In this document: piece after piece, positions 35,218-44,301 of the stretch | Numbering within the stretch: the stretch's first letter is position 1 | Layout of the letters: each line of letters begins with the position of its first letter | The notes under the pieces: generated by a model | Seen by the model: only the letters and a program-made list of their open reading frames with translations | Told to the model about the DNA's origin: nothing | Database searches by the model: none | Program-made: the position numbers and the translations under genes | Assembly: GCF_040530035.1 (NCBI RefSeq) | Contig: NZ_JBEWCD010000003.1 | Span: 717,501 to 781,500 of the forward strand | Direction: 5' to 3' | Source of the DNA: Roseibium sp. HPY-6 | Lineage (GTDB): Bacteria > Pseudomonadota > Alphaproteobacteria > Rhizobiales > Stappiaceae | Length of the DNA stretch: 64,000 nucleotides

Positions 35218-36579
35218 CTATGCCTTCTGAAACTGACGCTCAACCGTTGCGGCGTTGTCCGTGTCCAGGATCAGCAACCGCGTCGATGAACGGGACTGGT
35301 CGAATGCCGACTTGATCGTGGAAACGGGTATGAAGCCTTCACGTGTATCGGGTTTCCAGTCATGGGTCACAAGCCCCAATTCACCCTCGAAGGACAGGAA
35401 GGAGTGCCCGGCAAAATAGACGATGAACAAGCCCCCTTCTTTTCCGGAATGCGCGAGCTTCGAAAGATGACTGCTTAAAGTCCGCGCGGTGGCTTCTTCG
35501 TCGTAAACGGACTGAATGTTCTTGTCGGGAACAGTCAGGCTCTCAAGTGTTTTGGTCACTTTTTCAGCGTCGGACCTGCAGTAGGAAAGGTTCTCGAGCG
35601 GGTAACTCGCATATTTGTCAATCCCGATGACAAGGGCTTCCAGGCCAGTGTAGTGGGCTTCGTCACCGGCGATGGGTATCTTGCTGTTACCCTCGACAAA
35701 GAGCGTGGGGCGGCTGTCCGCCCTGTAGATTTTCATTTGCCGCTCAAGGGACCTGAACAGGTCTTTTAGATAGAGAGTGCCTTTTTCCTTGCTCCGCCAT
35801 TCGTTGAAACTCTTCAGCAGGAAATAGGTGAAGACGCCGCCATCCAGTTCAGCGACTTCATAGGCATGTTCGCCCCAGGACGTCGCCGTAATGATCGCCG
35901 TATTTGTCGGCACGTCGGAGGACAGCGACACCGCGGAAGCCGACGACATTGCCAGCCTGCGTTCCGACTCTGATCGTGTCTCATCGCGGCCGATCGCATT
36001 CAACTGACGCGCAATCGCCTGGTTTTGCGATGTTCCCAGCTCCCGGATGGCAGCAGCGCGAACATTGCCGTCCCGGTCCGATTTCGCGAGTATCGAGACG
36101 ATGGGCTCGTAAATCTCTGGCGAGACAGACTCCCTGAGAGCAACCACCGCAAGCTCCCGTGTTGTCCGGTCGGAGCTCGTGAGGTGCTCCATCAGTTTTC
36201 CGGTCAGTTCGCCCCTTTGCAGCTGAACCTGATTTTCAGCCCGGATATTCGCGGCTTCAATCTGTGCCTCGGCAGTCGCTTTGGAGGCTTGTTGCTGTGA
36301 CTTGTTGATTGATTGGGAAATCCAATAGCCGACAAGTGCAATCGCTATGCTTGATAACAACTCAGGTGTGATATCGATCAGCTCGTCCAAATAGGCGTCT
36401 TCTTCCTTGTCGCCATCGGTTTTGGATACCAGGGACAATTCACCGGAAACCTCGACTTTTTGCCCGCCATTCGTCGTCAGTGAATTCTGAGCGGACTCTT
36501 GCGACACCGACGGGATTGCCGACAACAAGACGGCTGCGGCCATCGCAAGAGCGGTCAAAAGTGATTTCAGTCCAATCAT
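35218..36579 (-). CDS. Membrane-anchored caspase-like protein with permuted half-domains and no catalytic Cys
   Basis: 453 residues. Signal-like start (1-27), a transmembrane segment (about 73-90), then a charged region and HEAT-like repeats (about 124-205). The rest is caspase-like but in unusual order. Residues 226-298 look like the C-terminal half of a caspase fold (ITATSWGEHAYEVAELDGGVF, then the QTPVLF-like RPTLFV). Residues 313-445 look like the N-terminal half (LEALVIGIDKYASYPLENL, IVYFAGHS with His392, and LLILDTDNA). Where a caspase has its catalytic Cys, Asp441 stands. So it is either circularly permuted or two broken domains, and probably not proteolytic. Confidence 0.75.
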   Translation of the reverse strand: MIGLKSLLTALAMAAAVLLSAIPSVSQESAQNSLTTNGGQKVEVSGELSLVSKTDGDKEEDAYLDELIDITPELLSSIAIALVGYWISQSINKSQQQASKATAEAQIEAANIRAENQVQLQRGELTGKLMEHLTSSDRTTRELAVVALRESVSPEIYEPIVSILAKSDRDGNVRAAAIRELGTSQNQAIARQLNAIGRDETRSESERRLAMSSASAVSLSSDVPTNTAIITATSWGEHAYEVAELDGGVFTYFLLKSFNEWRSKEKGTLYLKDLFRSLERQMKIYRADSRPTLFVEGNSKIPIAGDEAHYTGLEALVIGIDKYASYPLENLSYCRSDAEKVTKTLESLTVPDKNIQSVYDEEATARTLSSHLSKLAHSGKEGGLFIVYFAGHSFLSFEGELGLVTHDWKPDTREGFIPVSTIKSAFDQSRSSTRLLILDTDNAATVERQFQKA

Positions 36580-36791
36580 CTCAAAATCGGCCTCGTGGAC
36601 AGGCTTTCAATCGAAATCATCACGCCCTGGCGGGTAAGAGGGGTTTCGCCCGGGCGATCCGTGTCAAAGCTTTATGGTGAAATCCGGAAGCCTCGTTCCA
36701 TGCCCCCGGTTTCTCACTAACCAGGGAAGTCTGCCATGGATGTCGCCGAGTTTCCACTGAGCCGGTGCCGCTGCTCCTTGAACCAGAGGAC
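36580..36791. other. Gap between two minus-strand genes, no gene seen
   Basis: About 210 bases separating the caspase-like gene from the EamA gene. No supported gene or strong terminator. It probably holds the promoter of the caspase-like gene. Confidence 0.5.
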
Positions 36792-37787
36792 TTAGGCCTT
36801 TTCCAGATTGCGGCGTTGGACATCAGGCGTGCGTGTTGCGCCAACAACGGCAAGCATTGCACCAACCATGTAAATGGCAAGGCCGGCAAGGGTAGCGGGT
36901 GAATAGTCGACCCGGCCTTCCAGCAGCTGCATCACAAAGACGATCGCCGGCCCGAGCGCGGTGATCGCGGCAATAACCGATGAATGAACCAGTGGAATTG
37001 CCTTTTGGACCAGATAAAGCGGAAACGCGATCACCAATAGGCCAACCAACGTTATCCAGAAATAGTCTTCGATTGTCACGGTGGTGTTCTTGGCGTCAAT
37101 GCCAATAAGGAAAGCGGCAAAAGCAAGGAGCGTATAGAGCATGAAACGGAGCCCGAACTGACAAAGCGGGCCAACGCCGCGCTGATTGAGCCTTACTGAA
37201 AACAGGATCACCATTGCGGTAAAGCTTCCGGACATCGCAGACAGCAGAACGCCCGACAGTCCGGCGATCCAGCTGCCGCGTACAAAGCCCGAGTGCCCGA
37301 GCACTGTGATGACCGCAAGAACAGCGATTGCAAGCAGGATCAACAGGTTGCCGAAGCTTACGAGCGTCTGTTTCGGTGCCACAGCTTCGGGCAGGCCAAA
37401 CCTGCCAGCGACGAGTGTCGCAAGCGGGACCATGCCGGAAAACACTGTAAAGACCACGGCGGGCTCGATCAGTTGGATTGCGGTGAAATAGGTGATCCAG
37501 GTAAGCGCAGCCAAAAGGTTGAGGACCGCAACGATTTTCCAGGAGCGGACGGACGCCGCAAGTTCCGCAGGCCGAAACACTGCCGTTGCCGCGGTACAGC
37601 CGAGAACGGAGATACCGAACACGGCGGTACCGACTGCAAATGAATCTGCGTTCTGGAAAACCGATCCGAGGTAGACAGCCTGAAACGCCTCAAGCGTGAC
37701 GAAGGACAGGCAGCAGATCAGCCCGAGATGCGTGCGTGACAAAGTGGGATTCTCCGTAATCAAAGGGAACGGGCGGGACACGGACAA
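36792..37787 (-). CDS. EamA/DMT-family transporter
   Basis: 331 residues with about ten hydrophobic segments in two EamA repeats (about 20-150 and 165-315). The landmarks LIEPAVVFTVFSGMVPLATLVAG and VHSSVIAAITALGPAIVFVMQLLEG occupy the expected ends of the repeats. These export or exchange amino acids, metabolites or drugs in the inner membrane. It is divergent from a LysR gene, which is the usual control arrangement for this family. Confidence 0.88.
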   Translation of the reverse strand: MSVSRPFPLITENPTLSRTHLGLICCLSFVTLEAFQAVYLGSVFQNADSFAVGTAVFGISVLGCTAATAVFRPAELAASVRSWKIVAVLNLLAALTWITYFTAIQLIEPAVVFTVFSGMVPLATLVAGRFGLPEAVAPKQTLVSFGNLLILLAIAVLAVITVLGHSGFVRGSWIAGLSGVLLSAMSGSFTAMVILFSVRLNQRGVGPLCQFGLRFMLYTLLAFAAFLIGIDAKNTTVTIEDYFWITLVGLLVIAFPLYLVQKAIPLVHSSVIAAITALGPAIVFVMQLLEGRVDYSPATLAGLAIYMVGAMLAVVGATRTPDVQRRNLEKA

Positions 37788-37893
37788 ACCTGGCTGCAGG
37801 TCTAGACTTCACCCGTGCGGCTGCTCTTTAGTGATCTAAAAATCATGGAAAAAGGCTGTGAAAAAGCGACTTTTTGGCTTATTTACATGAGCT

Positions 37894-38808
37894 ATGGTTA
37901 TACAAAACAAGCCTCGAGCCCTGCCACCTTTGTCTCGTTTGAGACCGTTCGAGGCTGCAGCACGGCTGGAGAGCTTTTCGCGCGCGGCCGAAGAACTCGG
38001 TATGACTCAAACCGCCGTCAGCAAGCAGATTTCGCAACTGGAAAACGATCTTGGAACACGCCTCTTTGATCGTCGGAACCGGGCCGTCTTCCTTACGGAC
38101 GCGGGGCGCAGGTTCGGACAGGTCGTCGGGACAGCCCTCTCCGATATCGCTGATGAGGTTGCCGTCCTGCGCGGAGACAGACGTGCCAACGAGCTGGTGC
38201 TTCATTGCCAGCTATGCGAGGCGTTTTACTGGCTCATGCCCAGGCTGGTCCGGTTTCACCAGCGCTGTCCGGGTGTCGAGTTGCGTGTCTTAAGTTCGCT
38301 GAAGCCGATCACGGAAGCAGGCGAACATTTCGATGTCGCCATACAGACCTCGGGCCGTGCATCCGGCACGGCACGGCTGGCATTTTCCGCAGATGACGAT
38401 ATCTTCCCGGTCTGCTCTCCGGATCTTCTCAACGCAGCAGACGGTTCCCTCGGCTCGGCGGATCTGCTGAACTATCCATTGCTGTCCCACCGGGTTGTGC
38501 CGCAGGACTGGATGGACTGGCCGGCCTGGTTTGAAGCAACGGGTATTACCTCGTCCGTCAAGGCCCGTCGGATCTATTTCGACAGCTATCCCGTGACACT
38601 TCAGGCGGCTGTTGCCGGTCAGGGAATTGCCCTTGGATGGCGCCGAACCACCGAAGGCATGATCGCGGAAGGAAAGCTCGTCAGGCCTTGCATCGAATCT
38701 ATTGCGCAACCGGCGGGCATCTCGGTCTATCTCGGTAACGCACGGACCACGCACGCGGACACCGGAAAACTGATCAGCTGGTTGTCGGACGAGTTTTCCG
38801 ACAGCTAA
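37894..38808 (+). CDS. LysR-family regulator
   Basis: 304 residues. HTH at about 8-68 (PPLSRLRPFEAAARLESFS, TQTAVSKQISQLENDLG), then the effector domain with LHCQLCEAFYWLMPRLVRFHQRCPG. The start resembles GcvA-like regulators. It is divergent from the EamA transporter with a 106-base gap, so that transporter is the likely target. Confidence 0.9.
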   Translation: MVIQNKPRALPPLSRLRPFEAAARLESFSRAAEELGMTQTAVSKQISQLENDLGTRLFDRRNRAVFLTDAGRRFGQVVGTALSDIADEVAVLRGDRRANELVLHCQLCEAFYWLMPRLVRFHQRCPGVELRVLSSLKPITEAGEHFDVAIQTSGRASGTARLAFSADDDIFPVCSPDLLNAADGSLGSADLLNYPLLSHRVVPQDWMDWPAWFEATGITSSVKARRIYFDSYPVTLQAAVAGQGIALGWRRTTEGMIAEGKLVRPCIESIAQPAGISVYLGNARTTHADTGKLISWLSDEFSDS

Positions 38809-38856
38809 GGAATCGATGCCCCGGGCTTCAGCTCAGATTGCCGCCGGAGATCGCCC

Positions 38857-41292
38857 TCAGCTCCGCATCCGTTCGTGCTCCGGGTCGTAGGGACTGGCAG
38901 GAATGACGGTAACGTTGATTTTCTCCCCGCACAGGTCGAGCTGCATTTTCGTCCCAATGGCTGAATGGCGTGGTTCTACAAAGGCATAAGCCAAATTCAT
39001 GTTGACACGATGGCCCCAGTCTCCGGAGGTCACCGTCCCGACGACCCGGTCTCCATCCATGAGCGATGCTCCTCCCGGCGCTGGTGCGTGCGCAGCATCC
39101 AGGCTAAGCGTCACCATCTTTCGAACCGGTCCTCTGGCAACGAGCTGCTCCAGCGCCGCCTTGCCAACAAAGTCTTCCTTGTTCAGCTTCACGAACCTGT
39201 CCAGGCCGGTCTCGAAAGGATCGAATTCCGTCAAAAGGTCCGCCTTCCAATGGAGAAAGCCCTTTTCCATGCGCATGGATTCCACCGCGCGGGCCCCGAA
39301 GAGGGACAGGTTGAACGGCTCGCCAGCTTTTCGAAGAGCCAGATAGACCGCATAGAGCGATGCATTGGGCACGTGGATTTCATAGGCCAATTCGCCGGAA
39401 AAACTCACGGCCATGACCGTTGCAGGCGAAAATCCGACGAAACACTCGCGAACGCTCAACCAGGAAAAGGCTTCTTTCGACCAGTCACCGCGAGCGCAGG
39501 CAGACAGAACCTTGCGGGCATTTGGGCCGGCGATAACAAGGATCGTCTGGTCGTTTGTCAGGCTCCGGATCTGCACATCCTCATCCTTCCGGACAAGGTG
39601 CTCCAGCCAGTCCATGTCATGAAATTCGCTCGCCGCCGCGGACCCGTACCAGACACGCGCCGGTCCCCGGTCACTCTGTGGCAGATTGGCGAATGTCGCC
39701 TCGCATTTGATGCGGCCCTGCCGGTTGAGCAGATAGCCAAGACCGACGCGGCCATCGCGTTTCGGAACAGCGCCGCAGACCACCCTGTCGAGAAAGCTGT
39801 GCCGGTCGGCGCCGGTGATTTCAAACCTGTTGAACCCGTTGACCTCGCACAGGCCGACATTGTCCCGGACGTTTTGGACTTCCTGTTTCACAAGTGAAAA
39901 TGCCTCATCGAACTGAAAGCTCAACGAGGGATGAAAATCGGCCTTTGGCTTGATGTACTCGACGCGTTCCCAGCCGTTGACCACCGTGAACTCAGCACCT
40001 TCGGCTGCCATCACAGGGGTAAGTGGCGTCGTTTTGGCCGGCCGGCCTGCAGGACGGTGCTCATGGGGGAAGTGAAAGCGGAACTCGTTCTGGTAGTCTT
40101 CAATCGCCTTGAGAGATGTCAGCTCCACATTGGCGTGCCCGGTGAACCGGCGCGGGTCCAGGCACCAGGTGTCGTAACAGGCTTCGCCGTGAACGATCTG
40201 CTGCGCCAACAGCCAGCCATGACCACCGCCTTCACCGAGTCCTGCGCGCAGTCCGATGATACAGAAGGCGTTTCGCTTGCCGGGAATGGGCCCGACCAGC
40301 GGCGCGCCGTCTATCGTATAGGTGATCGGACCGTTGATCACCGACCGGATCCCGGCTTCCATCAGCGCCGGCATGCGTGCAAAGGCACCTTCCAGGACAT
40401 CCGTAATGCGATCGAGGTCATCCGGGCAAAGGGCATTGACGAAATTCGGGTCGATACCGTCCATGCCCCAGGTCTTGCAGCCTTGTTCGTAAAAACCGAT
40501 GAGCAATCCGTTCTTTTCCTGGCGGCAGTAATAGTCGCTGATCGGACACCTGATCAAAGGCATGCGGTGGCCCGCCTGCACGATCTCGGGAATGTCCTCG
40601 GTCAGAAAATACTGGTGCTCCATCGAGGCAACCGGGTGGTGGACACCCATCATGGCCCCGACTTCGTTGACCCTGTACCCGCAGGCATTGACGACGATAT
40701 CGCAGTCAATGTCGCCCTGTTCGGTGTGCACGGTCCAGGTGTCGTCGCGGTGCTGGGTCAGTGCTGTGACCGGTGTATTCCGATAGATTTCCGCGCCGGC
40801 CTTACGGGCGTGAAAGGCAAGCGCCTGGCAAAGCTGCGCCGGATCGATATCGCCGTCCAGCGGATCCCACAAACCGCCCAGCAGATTGTCGGTCGACACA
40901 AGCGGATGGCGGCGTGCGCATTCAGCGGCGTCGATCACCTCGAAATGCACATCCATGCCGCGTGCCATCGACGCAAAGTGTCGGTAGCCCTGCATCTGCG
41001 CTTCGGTGTTGGCCATCCGGATGCCGCCGTCGCCATGATGGTAGTTGATGGGATATTCGGGATTGTCCGCGAGGTTCTTGTAAAGCCGGATGGAATGGGA
41101 TTTCAGTCCGACCATGGTCTGGTTCATGCCAAAATTGGTGACCTGAGCCGCTGAATGCCATGTGGTTCCGCTGGTCAGCTCGTTGCGCTCGACCAGGACA
41201 ACATCGCTCCAGCCTTCCTGCGTCAGATGATAAAGCGTCGAGCAGCCGGCGATGCCGCCGCCGATGACAACGGCCTTTGTGCGCGATTTCAT
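38857..41292 (-). CDS. Dimethylglycine/sarcosine-dehydrogenase-like FAD enzyme fused to GcvT
   Basis: 811 residues. N-terminal FAD oxidoreductase (about 1-400) with dinucleotide motif GGGIAG at 11-16 and His46 in SGTTWHSAA, the position of covalent flavin attachment in dimethylglycine dehydrogenase. C-terminal GcvT aminomethyltransferase domains (about 450-800), with VGLCEVNGFNRFEITGADRH and KGFLHWKADLLTEFDPFE, would catch formaldehyde on tetrahydrofolate. Cytoplasmic. Divergent from an MttB-family methyltransferase gene, which fits stepwise demethylation of a quaternary or tertiary amine. Confidence 0.92.
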   Translation of the reverse strand: MKSRTKAVVIGGGIAGCSTLYHLTQEGWSDVVLVERNELTSGTTWHSAAQVTNFGMNQTMVGLKSHSIRLYKNLADNPEYPINYHHGDGGIRMANTEAQMQGYRHFASMARGMDVHFEVIDAAECARRHPLVSTDNLLGGLWDPLDGDIDPAQLCQALAFHARKAGAEIYRNTPVTALTQHRDDTWTVHTEQGDIDCDIVVNACGYRVNEVGAMMGVHHPVASMEHQYFLTEDIPEIVQAGHRMPLIRCPISDYYCRQEKNGLLIGFYEQGCKTWGMDGIDPNFVNALCPDDLDRITDVLEGAFARMPALMEAGIRSVINGPITYTIDGAPLVGPIPGKRNAFCIIGLRAGLGEGGGHGWLLAQQIVHGEACYDTWCLDPRRFTGHANVELTSLKAIEDYQNEFRFHFPHEHRPAGRPAKTTPLTPVMAAEGAEFTVVNGWERVEYIKPKADFHPSLSFQFDEAFSLVKQEVQNVRDNVGLCEVNGFNRFEITGADRHSFLDRVVCGAVPKRDGRVGLGYLLNRQGRIKCEATFANLPQSDRGPARVWYGSAAASEFHDMDWLEHLVRKDEDVQIRSLTNDQTILVIAGPNARKVLSACARGDWSKEAFSWLSVRECFVGFSPATVMAVSFSGELAYEIHVPNASLYAVYLALRKAGEPFNLSLFGARAVESMRMEKGFLHWKADLLTEFDPFETGLDRFVKLNKEDFVGKAALEQLVARGPVRKMVTLSLDAAHAPAPGGASLMDGDRVVGTVTSGDWGHRVNMNLAYAFVEPRHSAIGTKMQLDLCGEKINVTVIPASPYDPEHERMRS

Positions 41293-41481
41293 GAAGTCAG
41301 GCTCCAGGTTCCAAAAGATCAGCGCATAGAGCCTGTCGTCGCGGTGGACGGCAACAACGCTTTCGGTGTTTTCGATGTATTCGAATTTTAGCGCTGATGA
41401 AATCGAATAACCTTCAATTCACTTGCGCCGGATTCACGCTTCTCTTTGATAGTCGCATCAACGCGCGCTGGAGGAACGGAA

Positions 41482-42999
41482 ATGGGTGGTGTCCGGACGA
41501 AACGGGGAGGCCGAAAGGAACGGTTGGCATTGAGGGCAGCCAAACCTCTGGTCGACCCTTGCCCGCCAGGACAGGCGGGCGGCCGCTACAGGCCTCTGGA
41601 CGAGACAGAGCTTCACCGGATCTACCAGACCGCACTCGACTTGCTCGCGAAATTGGGTATGGGCGAGGTTCCGGAACGATTGAAAAATGACCTGCTCGCC
41701 GCCGGCGCGCAGCCGGCCGATGGCGATCGTGTGGTGTTCCCGGAGGAACTGGTTAAGAGCGCAATCGATCAGGCGGCCAAGACATTCACCTTCCACGGCC
41801 GGGAAGACAAAAGGTCGATCGTTGTCGGCGGCGACCGGGTCTATTTCGGCACTGGCGGCGCTGCGGTCCAGACACTTGATCTGGAAAGTGGGCTGTACCG
41901 GCCCTCAACGCTTGAGGATCTGCACAACTTCACGCGTATGCAGGATGTTCTTCAAAATGTCAGCTGGTTCACACGTTGTTGTGTGGCTACGGATGTACCG
42001 GAAACGTTCGATCTGGACGTCAACACCGTCTACGCGCTTTTGAAAAACACGACCAAACCGGTCGCAACGTCCTTCACGCTGCCCGAACACGTCAACCCGA
42101 TCGTCGGCATGCTGGATATAGCGGCTGGTGGACCGGGCGAATTTGCCAAACGGCCTTTCCTGAAGGCGCACATCAGTCCGGTCATTTCACCGCTCAGATA
42201 CGGGGAAGATGCCGTTGGCGTGGTTTACGAATGCATCCGGCACAATATCCCGATGTCCTGTATTACAGCGGCGCAGGCCGGCGCTACGGCGCCTGCGACG
42301 CTGGCGGGTTTTCTGGTGCAGTCGCTGGCCGAAACCCTGGCAAGCCTGGTCATGGTTCATGCGATCAGCCCCGGCTTCCCGATGATTTTCTCCAACTGGC
42401 CGCTGGTAATCGATCTCAGAACCGGCGCGTTCTCCGGCGGCGGCGGAGAAACGGCCGTTCTCAACGCGGCTTCTGCCCAACTGACCAACTGGCTGGGTCT
42501 GCCGTCAGGCGTCGCGTCTTCCATGACCGACGCCAAGGCGATCGATGCGCAGGCAGGGGTTGAGAAGGGTATTACGTCGCTCGCGGCGGCCCTTGCGGGC
42601 GGTAATCTCATTTATGAAAGCTCCGGAATGACTGCTTCCCTTCTGGGCGCCAGTTTCGAAGCCTTCGTTCTGGATGACGAGATGCATTCTCTGACATATC
42701 GGGCCTTGCGCGGCATTGAAGTCACGCCCGACACGCTTGCCTTTGACGCAATCTGCGAAGCCGTTCTCGGGGAAGGTCATTTTCTGGGGGGTCAGAACAC
42801 TTACCAGGCCATGGAACGGGACTATTTCTACCCGTCTCTTGCGGATCGGGACGAGCCAAGGACCTGGGCTCAAAATGGCGCACGACATGCCTGGGACCGG
42901 GCGCGGGAACGCGCCTCCGAGATCCTTGAGAGCCATCATCCGGCCTACCTGTCCGAAACCCAGGACAAGGCCATCCGCGATCAATTCAACATTCTCTGA
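41482..42999 (+). CDS. MttB-family (trimethylamine/glycine-betaine) corrinoid methyltransferase
   Basis: 505 residues from ATG 41482 with GGAGGAA upstream. The fold is that of MttB: LHRIYQTALDLLAKLGMGEVPE, FKAHISPVISPL-like (FLKAHISPVISPLRYGE) and SLLGASFEAFVLDDEM. There is no in-frame amber codon, so it belongs to the large non-pyrrolysine group, whose members include glycine-betaine methyltransferases. They transfer a methyl group to a corrinoid protein. No corrinoid protein, activase or second methyltransferase is in this window. It is divergent from the DMGDH-like gene. Confidence 0.88.
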   Translation: MGGVRTKRGGRKERLALRAAKPLVDPCPPGQAGGRYRPLDETELHRIYQTALDLLAKLGMGEVPERLKNDLLAAGAQPADGDRVVFPEELVKSAIDQAAKTFTFHGREDKRSIVVGGDRVYFGTGGAAVQTLDLESGLYRPSTLEDLHNFTRMQDVLQNVSWFTRCCVATDVPETFDLDVNTVYALLKNTTKPVATSFTLPEHVNPIVGMLDIAAGGPGEFAKRPFLKAHISPVISPLRYGEDAVGVVYECIRHNIPMSCITAAQAGATAPATLAGFLVQSLAETLASLVMVHAISPGFPMIFSNWPLVIDLRTGAFSGGGGETAVLNAASAQLTNWLGLPSGVASSMTDAKAIDAQAGVEKGITSLAAALAGGNLIYESSGMTASLLGASFEAFVLDDEMHSLTYRALRGIEVTPDTLAFDAICEAVLGEGHFLGGQNTYQAMERDYFYPSLADRDEPRTWAQNGARHAWDRARERASEILESHHPAYLSETQDKAIRDQFNIL

Positions 43000-43022
43000 A
43001 ATGGTCACCGGCGCAGCGTTCA

Positions 43023-43997
43023 CTACTCGACCAGTTCAAAGCTCTCTTTCAGCCAAGGTGCTTTTTGGTGGAAGGGTTTGACAACGGTCTCCGAGATCAG
43101 GGACCGGAGCGTTGAATCCACGAGATCCAGCACCGACCTGGAGCAGTCGGCATTTGCCAGCACCGCCAGGGTCCGCGCAAATCCCTTGCCGGGGAACCGA
43201 TGCATCTCGACGTGCTCGTGAAACCGCCTTGCCCTTGAAAAGAGCAAAGGCGTCGTAATCGTCCACCCGGTTCCTGCAGCCACCATGGCCATGAGCGTCT
43301 GATTGTTGCCGCACTCGAACCTGTGTGGAGGTGAGATTTCCATGCGCCGCAGCTGGGCTTCGATTTGCCTTGCGATGATGAGATTGCTCGAAAACCTGAG
43401 AAACGGCAGCTCCGCGCTGTCATGGATGATATCGCGCGGCAGAAGCTCTACGGTTTTCGGGACGACCATGACAAACGGATCCCGCAACAGTGGCCGATCA
43501 ATCAGGTCGCCGAGCCGTTCGGTAGGTGTCGCGGCAATACCGATATCCAGTTGGCGGTTGCGGAGCATTTGCACAATGGTGAGGCTGGAGTCCGTGTGAT
43601 AGACGAAGTCGCAATTCGGCATTGATTCAAAAAGGGAAACGGCAAGGGCCGGAATGATGTCGCTGTCAAAATCTTCAATGGTTCCGAGCCGCAGATAACT
43701 GGCCTCCGACATATTCCCGGCAGCAGCTTCCGCCTTTGCCCGCCGAAGAGTGTGGAGCGCGTCTTCGATATCGCGCAGAAAGATCTTTCCCTTCTGTGTC
43801 AGGATAAGCGGCCTGCGGGAATGATCGAAAAGATCGACGCGCAATGTCTCCTCAAGACTTCTCAAGTGGTGCGAAACCGTGCTCGCCGAAAGGCCTGTTT
43901 CGGCCGCGACCGCCTGAAGTGACCCTCGGCGGGCGCATAATTGGAACAACTCCAGTCCTTTCAGGCTCAGGTCTTTGATGTCGGCGTGCTGAGACAT
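43023..43997 (-). CDS. LysR-family regulator
   Basis: 324 residues. HTH at about 8-65 (KGLELFQLCARRGSLQAVA, LSASTVSHHLRSLEETL), then the effector domain with SYLRLGTIEDFDSDIIPALAVSLFES. It is convergent with the MttB-family gene and divergent from the orphan binding protein gene, so it may control the latter or the methylamine genes. Confidence 0.88.
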   Translation of the reverse strand: MSQHADIKDLSLKGLELFQLCARRGSLQAVAAETGLSASTVSHHLRSLEETLRVDLFDHSRRPLILTQKGKIFLRDIEDALHTLRRAKAEAAAGNMSEASYLRLGTIEDFDSDIIPALAVSLFESMPNCDFVYHTDSSLTIVQMLRNRQLDIGIAATPTERLGDLIDRPLLRDPFVMVVPKTVELLPRDIIHDSAELPFLRFSSNLIIARQIEAQLRRMEISPPHRFECGNNQTLMAMVAAGTGWTITTPLLFSRARRFHEHVEMHRFPGKGFARTLAVLANADCSRSVLDLVDSTLRSLISETVVKPFHQKAPWLKESFELVE

Positions 43998-44301
43998 TTT
44001 CGTCCTTAAATCGGTCCATTACAAAAATTTATGCTGATTTTTTCAAAATAATACTGCAGTCTTTTCGAAAATCCGAGGACCCTGTTTGCTTGGTCGAATG
44101 CGTGGAGGTGTTGAAATCATTTGCTTTGTCGACTCGCGGCACGTTGGCCCAAAAGGGCAGCGGCTTAACAAAAATTCGGCGAAGGCGTAAAATAGGTCAT
44201 CAAAAGGTTTGTTCTCCGGTCAATCCGACTATTATCGTTTTTTGGAACCCTGGGGCTCAAAACCGTCACAAGAAATCAAATTCCGATAGGGGAGTATATA
44301 G
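43998..44301. other. Divergent promoter region, no gene seen
   Basis: About 304 bases, AT-rich near 44010-44060, between a LysR gene and the binding protein gene. It should hold both promoters and LysR sites. Only the GGGGAG ribosome-binding site at about 44289-44294 is clear. No credible open frame. Confidence 0.5.

Noticed and set aside
39931..41154. 407-codon frame antisense to the dimethylglycine-dehydrogenase-like gene
   Set aside because: It is a shadow of a well-supported gene on the other strand in high-GC DNA; its translation has no family features.
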